From the NCBI GenBank assembly GCA_964369755.1, contig CAYJFY010000045.1, positions 1 through 20,435 of the forward strand: a stretch of DNA of 20,435 nucleotides, in the 5' to 3' direction. A program made the position numbers and the translations under genes. The notes under the pieces were generated by a model. That model was not told the origin of the DNA. It saw only the letters and a program-made list of their open reading frames with translations, and did not search any database. Origin of the DNA: CAUPWF01 sp964369755. Lineage in GTDB: Bacteria > Bacillota > Clostridia > Lachnospirales > Lachnospiraceae. Below, piece after piece: positions 14,528 to 20,435 of this stretch. The stretch's first letter is position 1. Each line of letters starts with the position of its first letter.

Positions 14528-17458
14528 CTAGAACAAATCCTTGATCTCATCAAATAGGTCTTTGTTCTGCTCGATCTTCTCTTCACTCCCTATAACGCAG
14601 ATACTTCTCTCGTCTAGAATCGCCTTCACAACCTTGGACAATGCACGGATATCCGCATTGGTTGCTTCTAATATCTGCATCCGCTCTTTCCTCAGCATCT
14701 CCTCGTTGATATGATTCAAGTGTAAGTTAAGAGAACGCTCTCCCTTCGTTGCTGGAGTCATCGGCTGATCCACACTACTAATCGCACCGATGATAAACTT
14801 TGTAATCTCCTCTTCACTAGCCTCGAAATTCTCTAGATACTCTACAACGCCTTCATAGATGTCCATGGTTTCTCTCAAGTTCGGATCACGGTAGGAAGTG
14901 AAATATCCCTCTCCAATGCGATTGAAACCACTCATGCAACCATAAGCGCCTCCTTTTACCCTTACATTCTGCCACAAATATTCATAGCTTAGTATGACTC
15001 TCAGAATCTGCAACGCTCCCGTATAGTCGATTCCTCTATCCACGAAATTCCCTGTTCTTGCAACATACTGCACCTTCGAAGCTGTCTTAAATCCTTCATT
15101 CTTCTGCTCGATTGCAAGTTCATACGGATGGTCATTCTGACCATTCTCATAGAGCGCCTTCTTCATCATACTTACTAGAGGCTGAACCACTGCCTTGCCG
15201 TCATTTCCAGCCGTGTAACTGATCATCATATTCTTTTCACTAAATACAAGGCTCGCCACAAGATGAATCTTGTCGGAAATTTCATCTGATTTTTCTTCAA
15301 ATTCATCAATCAGTCCACACACAAACTTATAGAAACTGATGCCATTTGTCATATCCTTGAATTTCGAGATCACAGAGTGGTAGGAATTCGCTCGCGCAAC
15401 TGCCAATGTGTGACCTGCCGATTGAAACTTTGCCTGCATTCTTGATTTCATCATATCAAGGATCTCTCTCAACCTCTTCTTATCCTCGTATTTGGTAGAA
15501 CTCAGCATCTCCATCATAAATTCCACTGCCTTTGGCAATTTCTCGTACAATGCTTTCGCCTTGATATCTAATGTCGCCTTATATTTCTTGTCCTTGATCG
15601 CTGTTACATCTGGATAAATCTCCAGATTGCTATAGATTCCACCTGTGTGCACATTGATTTCATTGAACAACTCTCCATACTCATAGTTCGCCGTATCCAT
15701 CATTCCTAGAGCCGCTTGCAAAATTCCAAGGAATGGTATCAACTCAGTTGGAACATTTTTCACATCAAACAAGAAGTCAAGATAACCGATTCCATTGGTC
15801 TCCACTCCATGATACAATACCGTTGTTCCATCCACTTGCATTTCTTCGTTATAGATCGGCGCCACTTCCCTCGAGATATCCTCCCGTTTCAATACCGGTA
15901 GCGTCTTCACTGCTTCCTCGCTGCTCGGTGTATCTTGATAGTTCTCTAGTCGCTTTGTACTCTCAACCAAGGCCTCTCTCTCTGTTTCAGATAATCCCGC
16001 CTTATATGCCTGCAATTTCTCACGCAATTCATGATCCAAACGCGCCGTACGCCCTTTCTCAGGCGAAACAATTACAATCGCACCATGGGTATTGTCTAAC
16101 AGATACTGCTGAATGAGTGACTCAAAATACCCACTCGAAATGCACTGCTTTAGCTCCGCAAAAATATCAAGAATCTCGATCGCATTAAACGGCTGCATAT
16201 CATCATATAGCCAGCTATCAAACAAGTTCAGTCCATACATCAATCCTGTTGGATATCGTCCAAAATCCGCCTCTCTAAAATGGAACTCGATATAATTCAG
16301 TCCCGCTTCTAGTGAGGTCTTATTAATTCCATGTTCCACCAAATCCTTCAATGTCTTCTCGATCGTTTCTATAAACAAGGCTTTTTGCTCTAGATTGGCA
16401 CTTTTTGCAACAATGGTGAAAAACGGTTGATAGACACCATCATCGAAAGAGCCTAGAACATCCTTCCCGATCTTCGCATCAATCAGAGCCTTCTTGAGCG
16501 GTGCTCCTGGCGCCGACAACAAGGCATAATCCAATACCTCAAACGCTGTCACCAGCTTCTTGTCGAGTGCCGACCCAATTACCTTATTCCATGATAAGTA
16601 GGTATTGTCCTCTTCCGATTCATTGCTTACAATGGAATATTTCACTTCTTTTTCTACCATTGCAGCAAATGGCTCTTGGAACTCAATTTGCGAATCAATC
16701 TGCTTCTCATCAAAATTGCTCAGATATGTTTCATCCAGCCATTGTAGCTTTTCTTCCATATCAGCATTTCCATAGAGATAGATATAGCTATTCGACGGAT
16801 GATAATACGTGGCGTGAAACTCCAAAAACTGCTCATAGGTTAAATCTGGGATAAACTCTGGATCTCCACCCGATTCATTTGCATATGCCGTATCTGGAAA
16901 TAACGCATTTAGAATCATTCGATCCAATACACCATCTGGGGATGAGAACGCACCCTTCATCTCATTATAAACCACCCCGTTATACTCTAGCTCTGCATCC
17001 AAATTTTCCAACTTATAGTTCCAGCCCTCTTGTCGGAATATCTCTTCATACTGATAGATATTCGGATATAAAACTGCATCCATATACACATGCATCAGAT
17101 TCTGAAAATCCTTTTCATTGCAACTCGCAACGGGATAAACCGTCTTGTCTGGATAAGTCATCGCATTTAAAAATGTATTCAGCGACCCCTTTGCCAACTC
17201 TACAAACGGATCCTTCAACGGAAAGTTCTTAGACCCACACAAAACAGAATGCTCCAAAATATGAGGCAATCCTGTACTATCCTCTGGCGGTGTTCGAAAT
17301 CCAATTGCAAAAACCTTGTTCTCATCCTCATTCTCAATCACAACTACTCTAGCCCCGCTCTTATTATGTCTCAACAGGTACCCCTTGGATTGGATGTCCT
17401 CCAACTCCTTTTCTTGCACTGTCGTATACTGTGTTATGTTGTTTGAATTCATATTCAA
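14528..17458 (-). CDS. M16C-family zinc metallopeptidase (presequence-protease/insulinase-like)
   Basis: 976 residues, full length for M16C. The inverted zinc motif is HILEH (His66, Glu69, His70), followed by SVLCGSKNFPLKDPFVELAKGSLNTFLNAMTYPDKTVYPVAS, the hallmark of the presequence-protease group; the distal zinc-ligand helix is in YNEMKGAFSS. The second half is the non-catalytic M16 repeat with RVKGGAYGCMSGF. These proteases degrade short peptides inside a closing chamber; no signal peptide is seen, so it acts in the cytoplasm. Start is TTG at 17458 with AAGGAG 6 nt upstream; an ATG two codons later is the alternative. It lies 67 bp after the DJ-1-like gene and 83 bp before era. Confidence 0.95.
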   Translation of the reverse strand: MNMNSNNITQYTTVQEKELEDIQSKGYLLRHNKSGARVVVIENEDENKVFAIGFRTPPEDSTGLPHILEHSVLCGSKNFPLKDPFVELAKGSLNTFLNAMTYPDKTVYPVASCNEKDFQNLMHVYMDAVLYPNIYQYEEIFRQEGWNYKLENLDAELEYNGVVYNEMKGAFSSPDGVLDRMILNALFPDTAYANESGGDPEFIPDLTYEQFLEFHATYYHPSNSYIYLYGNADMEEKLQWLDETYLSNFDEKQIDSQIEFQEPFAAMVEKEVKYSIVSNESEEDNTYLSWNKVIGSALDKKLVTAFEVLDYALLSAPGAPLKKALIDAKIGKDVLGSFDDGVYQPFFTIVAKSANLEQKALFIETIEKTLKDLVEHGINKTSLEAGLNYIEFHFREADFGRYPTGLMYGLNLFDSWLYDDMQPFNAIEILDIFAELKQCISSGYFESLIQQYLLDNTHGAIVIVSPEKGRTARLDHELREKLQAYKAGLSETEREALVESTKRLENYQDTPSSEEAVKTLPVLKREDISREVAPIYNEEMQVDGTTVLYHGVETNGIGYLDFLFDVKNVPTELIPFLGILQAALGMMDTANYEYGELFNEINVHTGGIYSNLEIYPDVTAIKDKKYKATLDIKAKALYEKLPKAVEFMMEMLSSTKYEDKKRLREILDMMKSRMQAKFQSAGHTLAVARANSYHSVISKFKDMTNGISFYKFVCGLIDEFEEKSDEISDKIHLVASLVFSEKNMMISYTAGNDGKAVVQPLVSMMKKALYENGQNDHPYELAIEQKNEGFKTASKVQYVARTGNFVDRGIDYTGALQILRVILSYEYLWQNVRVKGGAYGCMSGFNRIGEGYFTSYRDPNLRETMDIYEGVVEYLENFEASEEEITKFIIGAISSVDQPMTPATKGERSLNLHLNHINEEMLRKERMQILEATNADIRALSKVVKAILDERSICVIGSEEKIEQNKDLFDEIKDLF

Positions 17459-17525
17459 TCTAGTCTCCTTATTTTTATTTTTGCAATTCCACTATCTAGT
17501 ATAACCAGTTTCTTAAACTACACTA

Positions 17526-18050
17526 CTACTTCGCAATACTAATTTCTACTTCTTCTGCCACCGACTCACCCTTGAGACACTTCACAATCTCCAAGGCAAA
17601 ATCAAGCGTAGCACCCATGGCCTCGCCTGTAATATAATTTTCTTCTCTCACAACCTTGCCCCCTACATAATTCGGCAATTCGCCCTTCAATGCAGGAAAC
17701 ACGGTACATCTCGCGTTAATCCCTAACCCGTATAGCACCTTTGGAGCCGCACAAATCGCACAAACTAGCTTTTTCATCGCGTACAAATCCACAAATAAAT
17801 CGCATGCGTCCTTGCACTCCAGAATATTAGAAACACCTGGTCCACCTGGCAGGATCACCGCCTCTGCATCTCCAAAATCACATTCTCCATATAATTTATC
17901 TGCTATCACATAAACTTGAGTAGAACTTAACACTTCCTTCGACGAAGTAATCGATACCGTTGTAACATCAACCTTCGCCCTCCGCAGAACATCTACGGTT
18001 CCTAATGCTTCCACTAACTCAAAATCCTGAACTAAAAATACATATACCAT
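17526..18050 (-). CDS. DJ-1/PfpI family protein
   Basis: 174 residues, typical for the DJ-1 branch. ELVEALGTVDVLRRA carries the conserved Glu (about 14) and AVILPGGPG the glycine strand; VCAICAAPKVL is the nucleophile elbow with Cys100. The histidine of PfpI proteases is not in place, so it is more like DJ-1/YajL. The family has been tied to glyoxal/protein repair and redox sensing; the job here is not shown. Start ATG follows GGAGG at 9 nt. It has its own promoter (18077-18105), immediately next to repeat copy C, and is first of the minus-strand group. Confidence 0.92.
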   Translation of the reverse strand: MVYVFLVQDFELVEALGTVDVLRRAKVDVTTVSITSSKEVLSSTQVYVIADKLYGECDFGDAEAVILPGGPGVSNILECKDACDLFVDLYAMKKLVCAICAAPKVLYGLGINARCTVFPALKGELPNYVGGKVVREENYITGEAMGATLDFALEIVKCLKGESVAEEVEISIAK

Positions 18051-18076
18051 AATGATATTTCCTCCTGTATCGTTTC

Positions 18077-18105
18077 ATTGTACCAAAAAATGGATACAAT
18101 GGCTA
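18077..18105 (-). promoter_or_regulatory. DJ-1-like gene promoter
   Basis: Minus-strand TAGCCA (18100-18105), 17-nt spacer, TACAAT (18077-18082) with extended TGG. The -10 is 26 nt from the start codon. Repeat copy C begins 6 nt beyond the -35. Confidence 0.65.
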
Positions 18106-18111
18106 GTTTTT

Positions 18112-18175
18112 ATTTCATTGGGGACGGGGGTAAATGGCATTTACCCCCGTCCCCAATGAAATTTGCCACTGTCTC
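18112..18175 (-). repeat. REP-like palindrome, copy C
   Basis: Bases 18112-18162 form a 51-nt palindrome that is perfect around a single centre base (18137): ATTTCATTGGGGACGGGGG then TAAATG-G-CATTTA and the mirror. On minus the head is GAGACAGTGGCAA (18163-18175), a variant of the head GGGACAGG. It occupies the divergent gap between the DJ-1-like gene and hydE. Confidence 0.88.
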
Positions 18176-18191
18176 AAATATATGTTAAACT
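18163..18191 (+). promoter_or_regulatory. hydE promoter candidate
   Basis: TTGCCA (18163-18168), 17-nt spacer, TAAACT (18186-18191) with extended TGT. The -35 (5 of 6 matches) lies in the head of repeat copy C, directly after its palindrome ends. Confidence 0.55.
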
Positions 18192-18255
18192 CATCCATAA
18201 CGACAAGGGCGAAGCTCATAGCTCTCCCTATTTCATAACCAGAAAGGAGAATTTA

Positions 18256-19326
18256 ATGAATTCTAATACACATACATTTAATCGACTAAAAAAATATATC
18301 GATACACTAAAAACCACACAAACCTTATCAAAAGAACAGTTCACGGAGTTAATCGAACATCGCTCTCAGGAGCTTTCAGACTACCTATTTCAACAAGCTC
18401 GCGAAGTACGTCATATCCACTATGGACATGACGTCTATATCCGGGGTCTGATTGAATTTACAAATTATTGCAAAAACGACTGCTACTATTGCGGAATTCG
18501 TTGCAGTAATCGAAGCGTATCGAGATATCGTTTGACCAAGGACTCCATCTTGGAGTGCTGTGATTACGGCTACGGACTAGGATTTCGCACCTTTGTCCTA
18601 CAAGGCGGTGAAGATCCTCACTTTACTGAGGAACGAATGGTGGACATCATTTCCTCTATCAAGACCAAATTTCCAGAATGCGCCATCACCTTGTCTGTGG
18701 GAGAAAAATCTTACGAAGAATATCTAGCATATAAAAAAGCAGGTGCAGACCGCTATCTCCTACGCCACGAAACCTATGACCATGAACATTATGCAAAACT
18801 TCACCCTGACAACCTGACTGCCTCATTCCGACAAGAATGCCTCTGGAACTTGAAGAAATGTGGATTTCAAGTCGGAACAGGATTTATGGTTGGATCGCCG
18901 TATCAGACAACGGAACAACTTGTCAACGACTTGCTTTTTATTAAAGAATTAAATCCTCAGATGGTCGGAATCGGTCCTTTTATCAAGCATAAGGACACTC
19001 CGTTTAAGGATTTTGAATCCGGCAGCCTAGACTTAACCCTATTCATGTTAGGTCTTCTTCGATTGATGATTCCAACACTTCTGCTTCCAGCGACTACCGC
19101 TCTAGGTTCAATCAAGCAAGGTGGCAGAGAACTTGGGATTCTCGCAGGAGCAAACGTGGTAATGCCAAACCTCTCCCCTGTAGAGAATCGCAAGAGCTAT
19201 TCGCTCTACGATGGCAAGCTCTGCAGTGGTGATGAAACCGCAGAGATGCTCACCCAACTAAAAACTACCATGGAAGAGATTGGGTATTCGATTGTCAGTG
19301 CACGTGGAGATTCGAAGAATCTTTAA
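18256..19326 (+). CDS. hydE: [FeFe]-hydrogenase H-cluster radical SAM maturase HydE
   Basis: 356 residues from ATG at 18256, with AAGGAG 6 nt upstream; the longer open frame to 18163 starts inside the REP head and is not family-like. LIEFTNYCKNDCYYCGIR gives the radical SAM cluster C72-x3-C76-x2-C79, followed by the HydE-like GFRTFVLQGGEDPHF, LLRHET, HPDN and GFMVGSPYQT segments and LPATTALGSIKQGGRELGILAGANVVMPNLSP. HydE works with HydF and HydG to build the diiron site of [FeFe] hydrogenase. Neither partner nor a hydrogenase is in the window, so hydE stands alone here. It ends 1-2 bp before repeat copy D. Confidence 0.95.
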   Translation: MNSNTHTFNRLKKYIDTLKTTQTLSKEQFTELIEHRSQELSDYLFQQAREVRHIHYGHDVYIRGLIEFTNYCKNDCYYCGIRCSNRSVSRYRLTKDSILECCDYGYGLGFRTFVLQGGEDPHFTEERMVDIISSIKTKFPECAITLSVGEKSYEEYLAYKKAGADRYLLRHETYDHEHYAKLHPDNLTASFRQECLWNLKKCGFQVGTGFMVGSPYQTTEQLVNDLLFIKELNPQMVGIGPFIKHKDTPFKDFESGSLDLTLFMLGLLRLMIPTLLLPATTALGSIKQGGRELGILAGANVVMPNLSPVENRKSYSLYDGKLCSGDETAEMLTQLKTTMEEIGYSIVSARGDSKNL

Positions 19327-19327
19327 A

Positions 19328-19391
19328 TTAGGGACAGGGATTTTTTCATTGGGGACGGGGGAAAATGTCATTTTCCCCCGTCCCCAATGAA
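19328..19391 (+). repeat. REP-like palindrome, copy D
   Basis: Head TTAGGGACAGGGA (19328-19340), a T-run, then a 47-nt palindrome (19345-19391) perfect around centre base 19368: TTCATTGGGGACGGGGG, AAAATG-T-CATTTT and mirror. It separates the convergent hydE and hydrolase genes, and its right arm is also hydrolase coding sequence. No U-tract follows on either strand. Confidence 0.9.
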
Positions 19392-20279
19392 CGCAAGTAT
19401 GTCTCTATAATTTTCTTCCTTATTCCACTCGTTCAATATCTCATGTCGATTGGCATCAATTAGTTTCAACACTACCTTCGTATGTGTTTTCTTCAACCGT
19501 TCATAATAGATTCTCGGAGCCTTCCCTTTTTTTCCTACCGGGTCTTCTGCACCTGCAATAATTAGAATCGGGATGTCTCCGATGTTTTGTCCCCATTTTC
19601 GGCTACCAAGGCGTCCTAGTCCCGATATCATCTCCATATTCGCCGAGTCGCTAAATGGAAATCCGCAGAGTTCGTCGGCCACGTATTTTTCAACCTCTTT
19701 TTTATCAGACACTAACCACGCCTTCTGTTCTACGATTTCTTCCTGGCTCTTATTCTTATCACTGCCCCATAACAAGTCATTCCATATGCGTGAATCATAG
19801 GTGTAGCCATGTTTCTTCACACAACGTGCTAGAATCCATGCCACAACTCCCGCCATTGGATTTGGCATGGGCATCCCACTTAGAATCAGTTGATCCAGAT
19901 AATCATAGCGTTCTGCGAACAACCCCGATAGAATGCTTCCCATGCTATGACCCAACAATATGCACGGTATCCCCACATACTTCTCTCTCATCTCCTGAAA
20001 TAACAAGTGCATGTCTTCTATAACAAAATCAAAGCCTCCTGCCTGATTCGCAAATGTCCCACGGTGCCCACATAGACTCTTTCCATGACCAAGGTGGTCA
20101 TTCGCACATACCACATAGCCATTGGACTGCAAAAACCGTGCAAACCCTTCATACCGCGCAGAATACTCCACCATCCCATGAGAAATCTGCACAATCCCTT
20201 TTGGATTCTCACACTCATAGCTGCTAGAGAATATCTCGCCCTCTCCACTTGCCGACATTCGATACCACTCTCGATACAT
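19368..20279 (-). CDS. Alpha/beta hydrolase (monoacylglycerol lipase/lysophospholipase-like)
   Basis: 303 residues. The nucleophile elbow is LLGHSMGS with Ser112; ANDHLGHGKS precedes it as usual for the monoacylglycerol lipase/PldB group; the acid is likely Asp246 (IIAGAEDPVG) and the base His279 (ANRHEIL). A cap region (about 130-210) lies between strand pairs. No signal peptide, so cytoplasmic; esterase or lipase activity on acylglycerols or lysophospholipids is inferred. ATG with GGGGAG 6 nt upstream, promoter at 20334-20363. Its last seven residues FIGDGGK and the TGA stop are supplied by the right arm of repeat copy D, so the original C-terminus was probably different. Confidence 0.9.
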   Translation of the reverse strand: MYREWYRMSASGEGEIFSSSYECENPKGIVQISHGMVEYSARYEGFARFLQSNGYVVCANDHLGHGKSLCGHRGTFANQAGGFDFVIEDMHLLFQEMREKYVGIPCILLGHSMGSILSGLFAERYDYLDQLILSGMPMPNPMAGVVAWILARCVKKHGYTYDSRIWNDLLWGSDKNKSQEEIVEQKAWLVSDKKEVEKYVADELCGFPFSDSANMEMISGLGRLGSRKWGQNIGDIPILIIAGAEDPVGKKGKAPRIYYERLKKTHTKVVLKLIDANRHEILNEWNKEENYRDILAFIGDGGK

Positions 20280-20333
20280 ACGCTTCTCCCCTTTCTACCA
20301 AGCATAAATGCTCACTGATTTTCATTTTCATAA

Positions 20334-20363
20334 ATTGTACCACACTAGAATAAAACACGTCAA
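20334..20363 (-). promoter_or_regulatory. Promoter of the alpha/beta hydrolase gene
   Basis: Minus-strand TTGACG (20358-20363), 18-nt spacer, TACAAT (20334-20339) with extended TGG, 55 nt from the start codon. The rest, 20364-20435, has no recognised feature. Confidence 0.7.
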
Positions 20364-20435
20364 TTTCCTGTAACTTCCCTGACAGCGTAAATTTATCTTC
20401 GGATTTAATGGTGTAGAGTTCACCTATGACTCGCT

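Overview
The window looks like chromosomal DNA of a low-to-moderate GC Firmicute, most likely a Lachnospiraceae-type anaerobic Clostridium relative. The grounds are strong AGGAGG-type ribosome sites, pyruvate phosphate dikinase, the dimeric glycyl-tRNA synthetase, an [FeFe]-hydrogenase maturase (HydE), a class B sortase and VKTGD-type sorting signal, and an Rpn-type nuclease. Almost everything lies on the minus strand; the Rpn gene, the CYTH gene and hydE are on plus. A 10-base N run at 10651-10660 is an assembly gap.

Layout. 1-1019: 3' part of an Rpn/PD-(D/E)XK nuclease gene cut by the window edge. 4577-1094 (minus): a cell-surface operon, in transcription order a stand-alone degenerate GGDEF-like domain, class B sortase, a protein with a SipW-type signal peptide, and a long surface protein that reads like two surface proteins joined in one frame. 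It has a promoter at 4822-4850, a leader of about 240 nt and a terminator at 1046-1080. 7553-4932: ppdK. 8469-7717: a REP-associated tyrosine transposase (RAYT) bracketed by two palindromic repeats. 9948-8560: glyQS. 10426-10040: flavodoxin-like protein. 10427-10744: a gene-free stretch with a hairpin and an inverted-repeat-bounded element around the gap. 10745-11197: CYTH protein. 18050-11214 (minus): DJ-1/PfpI protein, M16C peptidase, era, recO and a COG2509-type FAD protein. 18256-19326: hydE on plus. 20279-19368: an alpha/beta hydrolase.

The most coherent system beyond housekeeping is the RAYT and its palindromes. Four copies of a GGGGACG-type palindrome with a GGGACAG-type head occur at 7638-7695, 8488-8549, 18112-18175 and 19328-19391. 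Two flank the RAYT with heads pointing inward; the other two are nearly perfect palindromes of 51 and 47 nt. Copies abut or overlap promoters (ppdK, DJ-1, hydE), and one supplies the last residues and stop codon of the hydrolase gene.

The second notable item is the 521-residue surface protein. It has an internal VKTGD sorting signal, then a lysine-rich stretch and a second signal-peptide-like segment. The junction holds an A8 run containing A AAA AAC, and a -1 slip there would end the first half exactly as a normal sortase substrate. This may be a polyprotein, a frameshift switch, or a one-base sequence error. Assignments rest on motif reading only; no database search was run.
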